From Pseudomonas lurida (GTDB lineage: Bacteria > Pseudomonadota > Gammaproteobacteria > Pseudomonadales > Pseudomonadaceae): a stretch of DNA of 64,000 nt. The stretch's first letter is position 1; every line of letters starts with the position of its first letter. Below the pieces are notes generated by a model that was not told the origin of the DNA, made no database searches, and saw only the letters and a list, made by a program, of their open reading frames with translations. Of the stretch, positions 47,933 through 56,709 are shown piece after piece. The translations under genes were made by a program, and so were the position numbers. Location: positions 4,447,501 through 4,511,500 of the forward strand of contig NZ_PDJB01000001.1 of the NCBI RefSeq assembly GCF_002563895.1, given 5' to 3'.

Positions 47933-48762
47933 AGCACCGGTCCTGCGCTCGTCTGATGCACCAATCGCTCGACGAAAAACTCCAGATGCCCCCGAGGGTT
48001 GGCGGGCAACGGCCAGGTATCGACCTTCTGGGCAATAGCCTTGAACGCCAATGCGCATTTGGAACGAGGGAACGCTTCGTAGACTGCACGCTGCTTTTGC
48101 ACAGCCTTGCGCACACACTCGTCGTAGGGAACTGCGCCGACGTATTGTAAGGCGACATCGAGGAACCGATCCGTGACCTTGGTCAACTTGGCGAACAGGT
48201 TGCGTCCTTCCTGCGGGCTCTGGGCCATGTTGGCCAGCACGCGGAAGCGGTTCATGCCGTAGTCACGGTTAAGCAGTTTGATCAGGGCGTAGGCGTCGGT
48301 GATCGAGGTGGGTTCATCACAGACCACCAACAAGACTTCCTGCGCGGCGCGCACGAAGCTGACCACGGACTCGCCGATCCCGGCGGCGGTGTCGATCACC
48401 AGCACGTCGAGGTTGTCACCGATATCACTGAATGCCTGGATCAGGCCGGCATGCTGCGCCGGGCTCAGGTGCACCATGCTCTGGGTGCCGGAAGCCGCTG
48501 GCACGATGCGTATGCCACCGGGGCCCTGCAGCAGCACATCGCGCAGCTCACAGCGGCCTTCGATCACATCGGCAAGGGTGTGTTTGGGCGTCAGCCCCAG
48601 CAGAACGTCGACGTTCGCCAGCCCCAGGTCAGCATCCAGCAGCATGACGCGACGGCCAAGCTCTGCCAGGGCCAGGGACAAATTCACTGACACGTTAGTT
48701 TTCCCGACGCCACCTTTGCCGCCGGTCACCGCGATCACCTGTACGGGATGCATGCTGCCCAT
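47929..48762 (-). CDS. fleN: Flagellar number regulator FleN (FlhG), MinD-like ATPase
   Basis: 277 aa. Deviant Walker A GGKGGVGKTNVSVNLS near residue 14, LLDADLGLANVDVLLGL, and Walker B VLVIDTAAGIGESV; typical FlhG features ITDAYALIKLLNRDYGMNRFRVLAN follow. FleN restrains FleQ and works with FlhF to keep flagella at one or a few per pole. 105 bp after flhF and overlapping fliA. A second ATG is at codon 4. Confidence 0.95.
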   Translation of the reverse strand: MGSMHPVQVIAVTGGKGGVGKTNVSVNLSLALAELGRRVMLLDADLGLANVDVLLGLTPKHTLADVIEGRCELRDVLLQGPGGIRIVPAASGTQSMVHLSPAQHAGLIQAFSDIGDNLDVLVIDTAAGIGESVVSFVRAAQEVLLVVCDEPTSITDAYALIKLLNRDYGMNRFRVLANMAQSPQEGRNLFAKLTKVTDRFLDVALQYVGAVPYDECVRKAVQKQRAVYEAFPRSKCALAFKAIAQKVDTWPLPANPRGHLEFFVERLVHQTSAGPVL

Positions 48763-48867
48763 TTTATTTCTTTACCTTGTCTTGCTTAGACGCAGGCTAC
48801 ATGGCTTGGCCGCGTGAATCGCTTGCAGACCATCGATGTAGATACATTTCACGGTGTTCATCCTGAC

Positions 48868-50184
48868 TCAACCCACCCGCTTTGCCGGGCTGTGGTAAAG
48901 GTCGGCGAACATATCGGCCATCGCTTCCTCGCTAGGCTCGTCTTGCATTTGCACACTGACTGCACGGCTGACCAACTGATGACGGCGCGGCAGATGCAGA
49001 TCATCCGGGATCCGCGGGCCGTCGGTCAGGTAGGCGACCGGTAATTCATGACTGATAGCCAGGCTCAGCACCTCGCCCAGGCTCGCGGTTTCATCGAGCT
49101 TGGTAAGGATGCAACCGGCCAGGCCACAACGCTTGTAACTATGATAAGCAGCGGTAAGAACCTGTTTCTGGCTGGTGGTTGCAAGCACCAGGTAATTCTT
49201 TGACCGGATGCCACGCCCAGCCAGGCTTTCCAGTTGCATGCGCAACGCCGGATCGCTGGCTTGCAGGCCCGCAGTATCGATCAGCACCACGCGCTTGCGC
49301 AGCAGTGGGTCGAGGGCGTTGGCCAGGGACTGGCCCGGGTCGACATGGGTCACCGACACATTGAGGATCCGGCCCAGGGTCTTGAGTTGCTCCTGGGCAC
49401 CGATACGATAACTGTCCATGCTCACCAGCGCGATATTCTGCGCGCCGTACTTGAGCACGTAGCGGGCCGCCAGCTTGGCCAGGGTGGTGGTCTTGCCCAT
49501 GCCGGCAGGGCCGACCATGGCGATCACACCGCCCTCTTCCAACGGTTCGATTTCCGGGGTGGCAATCATCCGCGCCAGGTGGGCCAGCAACATGCGCCAG
49601 GCCTGGCGCGGCTCTTCGATTTCAGTGGTCAGGGCCAACAGGTCGCGGGACAACGGGCCGGACAGGCCGATGCGTTGCAGGCGACGCCACAGGTTGGCCT
49701 GTTGCGGCTTGCTGCCTTGCAGTTGCGTCCAGGCCAGCGAGCCGAGCTGCACTTCCAGCAGTTCGCGCAGGCCATTGAGTTCAAAACGCATCGAGTCGAA
49801 CACACGCGGGTCGACAGCCGGCGCCGGAGCAGGCGCAGCAGGGCGCGGCGGCTCCTTGAACGTAGGTTCGACCAGCGGCTCGGCCGCGGTCAGCGGCAAG
49901 CCGGCGAACAATTGGCGATTGGTGGTGGCATCGCTGTCGCCACGCATGCTCAGTTCAGCCTGGGCCGAGACAATCCGCGACGCAGTCTTGCGCAGCTCGT
50001 CTTCGAGCTCCATGTTCGGCACGCGTGGCGCCAAGGCCGAAGGCGTGTAATCCAGGGCAGCCGTCAGCTCGACACCGCCGGCAATACGACGGTTACCAAT
50101 AATCGCGGCGTCGGCGCCCAACTCATCACGAACCAGTTTCATGGCCTGACGCATATCGGCGGCGAAAAAACGCTTAACTTGCAT
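48868..50184 (-). CDS. flhF: Flagellar polar placement GTPase FlhF
   Basis: 438 aa SRP-type GTPase. N-terminal basic/disordered B domain (about 1-150, starting MQVKRFFAADMRQAMKLV), N domain, and G domain with P-loop MVGPAGMGKTTTLAKLAARY near 220, SMDSYRIGAQEQL, VLIDTAGL and the specificity motif ILTKLDE. FlhF marks the pole for flagellum assembly. It starts 12 bp after flhA, so it is co-transcribed. Confidence 0.95.
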   Translation of the reverse strand: MQVKRFFAADMRQAMKLVRDELGADAAIIGNRRIAGGVELTAALDYTPSALAPRVPNMELEDELRKTASRIVSAQAELSMRGDSDATTNRQLFAGLPLTAAEPLVEPTFKEPPRPAAPAPAPAVDPRVFDSMRFELNGLRELLEVQLGSLAWTQLQGSKPQQANLWRRLQRIGLSGPLSRDLLALTTEIEEPRQAWRMLLAHLARMIATPEIEPLEEGGVIAMVGPAGMGKTTTLAKLAARYVLKYGAQNIALVSMDSYRIGAQEQLKTLGRILNVSVTHVDPGQSLANALDPLLRKRVVLIDTAGLQASDPALRMQLESLAGRGIRSKNYLVLATTSQKQVLTAAYHSYKRCGLAGCILTKLDETASLGEVLSLAISHELPVAYLTDGPRIPDDLHLPRRHQLVSRAVSVQMQDEPSEEAMADMFADLYHSPAKRVG

Positions 50185-50196
50185 AACCCACTACCC

Positions 50197-52326
50197 TCAG
50201 CCGTTGGGCCCTACTGTCGCGACGATAGTCACTTGCTTGTTGTCAGGAATTTCCTGATAAGCCAAAACGTGCAAATTCGGTACTGCCAGGCGTCCAAACC
50301 GCGACAACATCGCCCGGACTGGGCCGGCCACCAGCAGAATCACCGGTTGGCCCTGCATTTCCTGGCGCTGTGCAGCGTCGATCAACGAGCGCTGCAGCTT
50401 TTCAGCCATGCTTGGCTCCAGCAGGACGCCCTCTTCCTGGCCTTGTCCCGCCTTCTGAATACTATTGAGCAATATTTGTTCCAACCTTGGCTCCAAGGTG
50501 ATAACAGGCAGCTCGGAGTCAATCCCTACAATGCTTTGGACGATTGCGCGCGACAATCCGACGCGCACCGCGGCCACCAGGGCGGCAGTATCTTGACTCT
50601 TGGCGGCGTTGTTGGCGATAGCCTCGGCAATGCTGCGAATGTCGCGTACCGGCACCTGCTCGGCCAGCAACGCCTGCAACACCTTGAGCAACTGCGACAG
50701 CGACAGCACGCCCGGCACCAGTTCTTCGGCGAGTTTTGGCGAGGCTTTGGCGAGCAAACCCATCAATTGCTGGACTTCCTCGTGCCCGATCAGCTCGTGG
50801 GAGTGCTTGTACAGAATCTGGTTGAGGTGGGTGGCGACCACGGTGCTGGCGTCCACCACGGTGTAGCCCAGCGACTGTGCCTGGCTGCGCTGGCTGATTT
50901 CGATCCACACCGCGTCCAGGCCAAAAGCCGGATCTTTGGCGGTAATGCCGTTGAGGCTACCGAACACCTGGCCGGGGTTGATCGCCAGCTCGCGGTCCGG
51001 GTAGATCTCGGCTTCGGCCAGGATCACGCCCATCAGGGTCAGGCGGTAGGCGCTCGGCGCCAGGTCGAGGTTGTCGCGGATATGCACGGTGGGCATCAGG
51101 AAGCCCAGGTCCTGGGACAGCTTCTTGCGTACGCCCTTGATCCGCGCGAGCAATTGGCCGCCCTGGTTACGGTCCACCAGCGGGATGAGGCGGTAGCCGA
51201 CTTCCAGGCCGATCATGTCGATCGGGGTGACGTCATCCCAGCCAAGCTCTTTGGTTTCCTGGGCGCGAGCCGGGGATGGCAGCAGTTCCTGCTGGCGCGC
51301 AATCTCTTGCTGGGCCTGGACCTTGACCGCATTCTGCTTTTTCCAGAACAGGTACGCACCGCCGCCCGCCATGGCCGCCATGCTCAGGAACGACACATGG
51401 GGCATGCCCGGCACGATCCCCATGATGGCCATGATGCCCGCCGCCACGGCCAGGGCCTTGGGCGAGGCAAACATCTGCCGGCTGATCTGCTTGCCCATGT
51501 CTTCGGAGCCCGAAGCACGGGTCACCATGATCGCCGCTGCTGTAGATAACAACAGTGATGGCAATTGCGCCACTAAACCGTCACCAATGGTCAGCAACGC
51601 ATAGACCTTGCCGGCATCGCCGAAGGTCATGCCGTGCTGGAAGATACCCACCGCCATGCCGCCGATGAGGTTGATGAACAGGATCAGCAGGCCGGCGATG
51701 GCGTCACCGCGCACGAATTTACTGGCACCGTCCATGGAGCCATAGAACTCGGCCTCCTGGGCCACTTCCAGGCGGCGCGACTTGGCTTGGTTCTGGTCGA
51801 TCAGGCCGGCGTTGAGGTCGGCGTCGATGGCCATCTGTTTACCGGGCATGGCGTCGAGGGTAAACCGCGCGCTCACCTCGGAGATCCGCCCGGCGCCCTT
51901 GGTGACCACCACGAAGTTGATGATCATCAAGATCGCGAACACCACGATACCGACCACGTAGTTACCGCCGATCACCACCTCACCGAAGGCCTGGATCACC
52001 TTACCGGCAGCGGCGTGGCCGTCCTGGCCATGGAGCATGACCACTCGGGTCGAGGCCACGTTGAGCGCCAGGCGCAGCAAGGTCGCCACCAGCAGAATCG
52101 TCGGGAATACGGCGAAATCCAGCGGCCGCAAGGCGTACACGCAGACCAGCAACACCACGACGGACAAGGCAATGTTGAAGGTAAAGAACACGTCCAGCAG
52201 GAACGGCGGCATTGGCAACATCATCATTGCCAGCATCACCAGCAACAACAACGGCACACCCAGATTGCCCCGCGAGAGGTCAGTCAGGGTGCCACGGGCC
52301 GTGCTGAGCATTTGAGAACGTTCCAC
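50197..52326 (-). CDS. flhA: Flagellar export gate protein FlhA
   Basis: 709 aa. Eight TM helices in the first about 320 residues (LGVPLLLLVMLAMMMLPMP onward), the conserved FHIPEP loop region with MPGKQMAIDADLNAGLI, and a C-terminal cytoplasmic domain from about 350 that forms the nonameric ring for cargo and chaperones. Start GTG 52326 is chosen for a GAGGA site 6 bases upstream; ATG 52311 is possible and the frame extends to 52353. A sigma54-type promoter lies 63 bp upstream. Confidence 0.95.
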   Translation of the reverse strand: MERSQMLSTARGTLTDLSRGNLGVPLLLLVMLAMMMLPMPPFLLDVFFTFNIALSVVVLLVCVYALRPLDFAVFPTILLVATLLRLALNVASTRVVMLHGQDGHAAAGKVIQAFGEVVIGGNYVVGIVVFAILMIINFVVVTKGAGRISEVSARFTLDAMPGKQMAIDADLNAGLIDQNQAKSRRLEVAQEAEFYGSMDGASKFVRGDAIAGLLILFINLIGGMAVGIFQHGMTFGDAGKVYALLTIGDGLVAQLPSLLLSTAAAIMVTRASGSEDMGKQISRQMFASPKALAVAAGIMAIMGIVPGMPHVSFLSMAAMAGGGAYLFWKKQNAVKVQAQQEIARQQELLPSPARAQETKELGWDDVTPIDMIGLEVGYRLIPLVDRNQGGQLLARIKGVRKKLSQDLGFLMPTVHIRDNLDLAPSAYRLTLMGVILAEAEIYPDRELAINPGQVFGSLNGITAKDPAFGLDAVWIEISQRSQAQSLGYTVVDASTVVATHLNQILYKHSHELIGHEEVQQLMGLLAKASPKLAEELVPGVLSLSQLLKVLQALLAEQVPVRDIRSIAEAIANNAAKSQDTAALVAAVRVGLSRAIVQSIVGIDSELPVITLEPRLEQILLNSIQKAGQGQEEGVLLEPSMAEKLQRSLIDAAQRQEMQGQPVILLVAGPVRAMLSRFGRLAVPNLHVLAYQEIPDNKQVTIVATVGPNG

Positions 52327-52388
52327 CAGTATTCCTCGTGTCCTTTGAAGCAAAGTTTTGACGCAGGGAAGCGTCTTGGAGGCGGGGT

Positions 52389-52405
52389 TGCAAGAAGCCT
52401 TCCAA
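52389..52405 (-). promoter_or_regulatory. Sigma54 promoter of flhA
   Basis: Minus strand TTGGAAGGCTTCTTGCA has the invariant GG-N10-GC spacing and the TTGCA -12 element; the -24 element is TTGGAAG against TTGGCAC. It lies 63-79 bp upstream of the GTG. FleQ-dependent sigma54 control of flhA is known in P. aeruginosa. Confidence 0.7.
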
Positions 52406-52491
52406 CTTTTGTATTCCAGCTCGAATGCCTTTATTCATTGGGATGGCGGCTGATAGGCGGGCGAAGCGGTCGAGTGCAAACCGATTCGAAT

Positions 52492-52580
52492 GTGGGAGCT
52501 GGCTTGCCTGCGATGACTGACGCATGGCTAGCCCTTCAGATGATTGACACATTGCAAGCGCAGGCAAGCCAGCTCCCACA
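52492..52580. repeat. REP inverted pair upstream of flhA
   Basis: GTGGGAGCTGGCTTGCCTGCGATGA (from 52492) and its inverse GCGCAGGCAAGCCAGCTCCCAC (ending 52579) flank about 40 bp. Confidence 0.9.
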
Positions 52581-52876
52581 GTTGAGTGGGTGTACATCCA
52601 CTGCCGCCAAGGGAATTTTTCAAACGGTTTTGAGGTTGCCCCAAGGAACCCCGTTCCCAAGTTTCCGTAATCCACCACACACCCAGCGGACGGGCGGCGC
52701 GGCGTTAAGTTGTTCTCCCTAATCGACCGCATCCGCACCAAAGACCTGCGGGGCCACCTCACTGAAACCCCTAGCTTTCGCTCACGAACAGACCTGCGAC
52801 GTTGCCATTGATCTAGAAGGATCGCACCGACGCTGTAGCACGGGTACGATCCAATGACAAAATGCTCTTGTCCAAG
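52581..52876. other. Spacer between FKBP gene and REP pair
   Basis: About 296 bp downstream of the FKBP gene. Open frames over it do not look coding. No clear terminator, RNA gene or mobile element was seen. Confidence 0.45.
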
Positions 52877-53212
52877 CTAGGTGATGGAAATCAGCTCCAC
52901 TTCAAACCAGAGAGTGGCATTGGGTGGGATTCCCCCACCGGCCCCACGGGCGTCATACCCGAGGTCTGGCGGGATGGTCAATTGGCGACGCCCTCCGACG
53001 CTCATTCCAACTATCCCCTCATCCAAACCGCGAATCACCTGCCCCCTCCCCAATGTAAAGGTGGTTCTACTCGAGTCAAATATGTGGCCGCTCGCATTCG
53101 TTAACCTACCGGTGTATTGACTGCCCACACTTTGCCCTTGACTCACTGTCGGTCCACTGCCCACCACTATGTCTTCGTATTGCAGGCCGCTGGAAGTCTT
53201 AACATTCGTCAT
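52877..53212 (-). CDS. FKBP-type peptidyl-prolyl cis-trans isomerase
   Basis: 111 aa, a minimal single-domain FKBP: [66 protein letters not shown]-like segment and the final [11 protein letters not shown]. Active-site aromatic and Asp positions (Tyr, FDSS, Ile/Trp strand) are recognisable, and there is no signal peptide, so it is cytoplasmic. It is the downstream member of a group with cold-shock genes inserted between flhB and flhA; a folding helper for cold growth is a reasonable inference. Confidence 0.88.
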   Translation of the reverse strand: [111 protein letters not shown]

Positions 53213-53298
53213 ATTCCGCTCCTTTAACCTGAAGGGTTGAAATAAGAAACATCAGCGCACGATGGATCACCGCGAGGCGAGAGCCGATAACGACCCGA

Positions 53299-53442
53299 TC
53301 AGGCATAAACCATCCGTACCTTCTCAGCCCGTGGTCCTTTGGGGGCCTGAATAACGTCGAACTCTACTGTTTGATTTGCTTCGAGTGACTTGAAACGGGC
53401 AGCCAGGATCGCCGAGCAGTGAAATGCTAAAAAGCCAGCCAC
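53299..53442 (-). pseudogene. Remnant of a CspA-family cold-shock gene (C-terminal half)
   Basis: Reading leftward to TGA at 53299, the frame gives a CspA-like C-terminal half: AFHCSAI in place of VFVHFSAI, then FKSLEANQTVEFDVIQ, APKGPRAEKVRMV. The N-terminal half with KWFN and the KGFGFI RNP1 motif is missing and no start codon with a ribosome site precedes it (only a bare GTG at 53442). It looks like a decayed third or fourth copy of the neighbouring csp genes. Confidence 0.7.
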
Positions 53443-53461
53443 GCAAAGCGATCACGGGACG

Positions 53462-53668
53462 CTAAATTGGCTTAACGTTTACAGCTTTCAGGAGTGTGGG
53501 GTTTTCTGGTTCACACGTACTGACGTCGTAGCTCACTTTTTGGCCCGCAGTAACGCTCTCACCTCGTAAGTCGGTTACATGTACGAAAACTTCACGACTT
53601 CCGTCACTCGGCGTGATGAATCCGAACCCTTTATCTACGCTGAAAAATTTAATCGTTCCCGTTGCCAT
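53462..53668 (-). CDS. Cold-shock domain protein (CspA family)
   Basis: 68 aa, a complete cold-shock domain: MATGTIKFFSVDKGFGFITP with RNP1 KGFGFI, RNP2 VFVHVTDL, and C-terminal LLKAVNVKPI. The usual W of KWFN is replaced by Phe (KFFS), and the second half (SVTAGQKVSYDVSTCEPENPT) is divergent. It binds single-stranded RNA/DNA as a chaperone. Start from the GGGAGAA site; the frame opens further upstream but the family starts at MATG. Confidence 0.9.
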   Translation of the reverse strand: MATGTIKFFSVDKGFGFITPSDGSREVFVHVTDLRGESVTAGQKVSYDVSTCEPENPTLLKAVNVKPI

Positions 53669-53823
53669 GAGCGTTCTCCCGATTATGTTTAAACGCCGCA
53701 CTGAGTGTGCGGCATTAGGTTTCGGACAATCCCAGTAGCACTGCGGGAACGACTGTCGACGTTTCGGCCGACCCAGAATTCGATGGCGCCGCGCGAACAG
53801 CGACAACACTTCATAAGGGTTAT

Positions 53824-54027
53824 CTACAACGGTTTCACGTCAGCCGCCTGCAGCCCTTTTGGGCCCTGGGTTACGCCAAACTGCACTTTTTGCCCTTCTT
53901 CAAGGGTCTTGAACCCTTCAGCGACGATGGCCGAAAAGTGGACAAACACGTCCGCGCTTTTGTCATCCGGAGCAATAAACCCAAAGCCCTTCTCCGCGTT
54001 AAACCACTTCACAGTACCTGTTGCCAT
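53824..54027 (-). CDS. Cold-shock protein (CspA/CspD family)
   Basis: 67 aa canonical cold-shock protein: [20 protein letters not shown] (KWFN, RNP1 KGFGFI), RNP2 VFVHFSAI and [26 protein letters not shown]. All nucleic-acid-binding aromatics are present. ATG 54027 has GGAGAAAGG upstream. It is the best preserved copy in a run of csp-type genes on the same strand between flhB and flhA, 155 bp upstream of the next one. Confidence 0.94.
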   Translation of the reverse strand: MATGTVKWFNAEKGFGFIAPDDKSADVFVHFSAIVAEGFKTLEEGQKVQFGVTQGPKGLQAADVKPL

Positions 54028-54071
54028 TACCTTTCTCCTGACGTCCAGCTGGATGCCCTCTACGGACATCG

Positions 54072-54272
54072 CTAGATGAGCTTGATATGAAACGCAAAAA
54101 CGCCCTTGGGTCGATGAATCCTCGCGAACTGCACGCGCAGGCCTTTCTTCAGCCAGACCCCAGCCGAGCTGTCGAGGTCCACACGCACAGGCTCGTCCTC
54201 GCCATCCAGTGCAATCAAGCCTTCCCCGGTTTTTCGGCTGTAGGATTTGATCGTGCCTGTCACCGCTTCCAT
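54072..54272 (-). CDS. Divergent cold-shock-domain-like small protein
   Basis: 66 aa from ATG 54272 (AAGGAG 5 bases upstream; an in-frame ATG at 54323 would add 17 residues). It keeps the fold pattern of a cold-shock domain: [18 protein letters not shown] matches GTVKWFN-x-KGFGFI, and [17 protein letters not shown] matches the C-terminal strand with PKG. The RNP aromatics are lost ([18 protein letters not shown]), so RNA binding as in CspA is doubtful. It has the same size and orientation as the neighbouring csp genes, so it is probably an old duplicate with a changed role. Confidence 0.75.
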   Translation of the reverse strand: MEAVTGTIKSYSRKTGEGLIALDGEDEPVRVDLDSSAGVWLKKGLRVQFARIHRPKGVFAFHIKLI

Positions 54273-54505
54273 CACCACTCCTTCTGCATCTCGTAACAAC
54301 GTGTACGCAGTGTGTGATGCCATGGAACCGCAAGAGCGCGACGCTGGCTACTGTCAAAGTTGACAGCTTGCGCACGGCTTACGACGAACGGCAGGCCGCC
54401 CACTCAGGCGCTGGAGTACGAGCGAAGGTGGTTGAGGATGACGCAGGGAAGCGACCTGGTTTTTATCGGCGGCAAGCCGGCGTCAACAGGGGCGCAAGGC
54501 AAGCA

Positions 54506-55642
54506 TCAGGAATCGCGACGCAAATCCGGCGGAATTGGCAGATCCTTCAGCGGATCAGGCCGCTTGCCCTTGCCCGCGCGGTATTGGCGAATCTGATAGA
54601 CGTACGCCAACACCTGGGCCACGGCCAGGTACAACCCGGCGGGGATTTCCTGGTCGAGGTCGGTGGAGTAGAAAATCGACCGCGCCAACTCCGGCGACTC
54701 CAGCAGCAGGATGTCATTGGCCACCGCGATTTCGCGGATCTTCAACGCGGTAAAGTCGCTGCCCTTGGCCAGCAACATCGGCGCGCCGCCCTTCTCCGGG
54801 TCGTATTTGAGGGCGACGGCATAGTGGGTCGGGTTGGTGATGACCACGTCGGCGTCGGGCACCGAGGCCATCATCTTGCGCTGGGACATTTCCCGCTGCA
54901 GTTGGCGAATACGCTGCTTGACCTCGGGGCGACCCTCTTGGTCCTTGTGCTCGTCGCGCACCTCCTGCTTGGTCATCAGCAGTTTCTTGTGGCTTTCCCA
55001 CAGTTGGATCGGCGCGTCCACCGCGGCAATGATGATCAGCCCGGCCGCCATCCACAGCGCGCTCCAGCCCACCACCTGCACGCTGTGGATGATCGCCGAC
55101 TCGAGCGGTTCATGGGCGATGCGCAGCAGGTCGTCGATGTCGGACGACAACACCATCAGCGCCACGAACAGAATCAGGATGAATTTCGCCAACGCCTTGA
55201 GCAGTTCCACCAAGGCCTTGGCAGAAAACATGCGCTTGAGCCCGGCGCCAGGGTTCATGCGGCTGAACTTGGGGGCCATGCTACCGGCAGCGAACAGCCA
55301 CCCACCCAGGGCAACCGGGCCGATCAACGCGGCCAGCAGCAAAGTGATCAGGATCGGCTGCACCGCCAGGATCGCGATCTTGCCTGAGTGCAACAGGTAC
55401 TGGCCCATGGCGTCGGGGTTGAGCAACACGTCGCGGGGCAAGGCGAAGTTGTGCTTCATCAATTCCATCAAGTCCAACGCCAGGCCGCCGCCGTAGATCA
55501 GCAAGGCACCGGCACCCGCCATCATGGTGGCGACGGTATTGAGCTCTTTGGAGCGCGCAATTTCGCCCTTTTCCCTGGAGTCCTTTTTGCGTTTCTCCGT
55601 GGGGTCTTCTGTCTTGTCCTGACCACTCTCGCTCTCGGCCAT
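54506..55642 (-). CDS. flhB: Flagellar export substrate-switch protein FlhB
   Basis: 378 aa. Four TM helices in residues about 30-210, then a cytoplasmic domain with the autocleavage motif NPTH (VVITNPTHYAVALKYDPE). Cleavage between Asn and Pro switches export from rod/hook to filament substrates, together with FliK. The N-terminus is charged (SESGQDKTEDPTEKRKKDSREKG). Last gene of the fliLMNOPQR-flhB run; 3 bp after fliR. Confidence 0.95.
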   Translation of the reverse strand: MAESESGQDKTEDPTEKRKKDSREKGEIARSKELNTVATMMAGAGALLIYGGGLALDLMELMKHNFALPRDVLLNPDAMGQYLLHSGKIAILAVQPILITLLLAALIGPVALGGWLFAAGSMAPKFSRMNPGAGLKRMFSAKALVELLKALAKFILILFVALMVLSSDIDDLLRIAHEPLESAIIHSVQVVGWSALWMAAGLIIIAAVDAPIQLWESHKKLLMTKQEVRDEHKDQEGRPEVKQRIRQLQREMSQRKMMASVPDADVVITNPTHYAVALKYDPEKGGAPMLLAKGSDFTALKIREIAVANDILLLESPELARSIFYSTDLDQEIPAGLYLAVAQVLAYVYQIRQYRAGKGKRPDPLKDLPIPPDLRRDS

Positions 55643-55645
55643 GGC

Positions 55646-56431
55646 TCAGCGCGCCCGTGCCAGATCACGTAAGAACTGCAGGGCGTCGGTCGCCAGCGGT
55701 TGATACTGATTGAGAATGTCGGCCAGGCCGATCCAGAAAATCCCCATGCCCAACACCAGGGTCAACGGGAAACCAATCGAGAAAATGTTCAGCTGCGGCG
55801 CCGCACGGGTCATCACCCCAAACGCGATGTTGACCACCAGCAACGCCGTGATCGCCGGCAATACCAGCAACAGGGAGGCGCCCAACACCCAACCGAGACG
55901 CCCAACGACCTCCCAGAAGTGATTGACCACCAGCCCCGACCCTACCGGCAAGGTGGTAAAGCTTTCGGTCATCACTTCAAAGGCCACCAGATGGCCGTTC
56001 ATGGCCAGGAACAGCAGGGTCACCAGCATGGTCAGGAATTGCCCGATCACTGCCGCCGACACGCCGTTGGTGGGGTCGACCATGGATGCGAAGCCCATGC
56101 CCATCTGGATCGAGATGATTTGCCCGGCGATCACAAACGCCTGGAAAAACAACGTGAGGGAAAACCCCATCAACGCGCCGATCAGGATCTGCTCGGCAAT
56201 CAGCAGCAATGCGCTGAGATCAATGGCGTTGACCGGCGGCATCGGCGGCAACCCCGGCACGATCACCACCGTAATCGCCACCGCGAAGTACAAGCGTACG
56301 CGCCGTGGTACGAGGGTGGTGCCGAACACCGGCATGGCCATCAACATCGCCGTCACGCGAAACAGCGGCAGGATGAAGGATGCCACCCAGGTGCTGATCT
56401 GGGTGTCGGTCAATGCCAGCAAGGACTGCAT
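55646..56431 (-). CDS. fliR: Flagellar export gate protein FliR
   Basis: 261 aa integral membrane protein with about six hydrophobic segments; recognised by LFRVTAMLMAMPVFG, LIAEQILIGALMGFSLTLFFQAF and GMGFASMVDPTNG. Part of the FliPQR core export channel. Four bp after fliQ and 3 bp before flhB, so it is co-transcribed. Confidence 0.95.
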   Translation of the reverse strand: MQSLLALTDTQISTWVASFILPLFRVTAMLMAMPVFGTTLVPRRVRLYFAVAITVVIVPGLPPMPPVNAIDLSALLLIAEQILIGALMGFSLTLFFQAFVIAGQIISIQMGMGFASMVDPTNGVSAAVIGQFLTMLVTLLFLAMNGHLVAFEVMTESFTTLPVGSGLVVNHFWEVVGRLGWVLGASLLLVLPAITALLVVNIAFGVMTRAAPQLNIFSIGFPLTLVLGMGIFWIGLADILNQYQPLATDALQFLRDLARAR

Positions 56432-56435
56432 CAGG

Positions 56436-56705
56436 TCAGCCGATCAACTGCGGAATACTGCCGTACAACTGCAGGATGTATTCCATGAAGGTCTGCACCA
56501 GCCACGGGCCGGCCACGATCAGGGTGACCAGCATCACCAACAGGCGTGGCAGGAAGCTCAAGGTTTGTTCGTTGATCTGCGTCGCAGCCTGGAACATCGC
56601 CACCAGCAGGCCCACCAACAGGCTCGGCACTACCAGCACGGCGACCATCACGGTGGTCAGCCACAGCGCTTCACGAAACAGGTCGACAGCAACTTCTGGC
56701 GTCAT
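56436..56705 (-). CDS. fliQ: Flagellar export gate protein FliQ
   Basis: 89 aa, the full family length, two TM helices (about 15-38 and 50-75): VDLFREALWLTTVMVAVLVVPSLLVGLLVAMFQAATQINEQTLSFLPRLL is recognised in its parts, notably FQAATQINEQTLSF. Part of the FliPQR channel; 4 bp after fliP. Confidence 0.95.
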   Translation of the reverse strand: MTPEVAVDLFREALWLTTVMVAVLVVPSLLVGLLVAMFQAATQINEQTLSFLPRLLVMLVTLIVAGPWLVQTFMEYILQLYGSIPQLIG

Positions 56706-56709
56706 CGCG

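Noticed and set aside
53283..53290. GCCGATAA on the plus strand as a FliA promoter
   Set aside because: No TCAAG/TAAAG-like box 14 bases upstream, and no plus-strand gene downstream.
54464..54471. GCCGATAA on the minus strand upstream of the small cold-shock-like gene
   Set aside because: The -35 position reads CTGTT rather than TCAAG or TAAAG, so only half of a sigma28 site is present.
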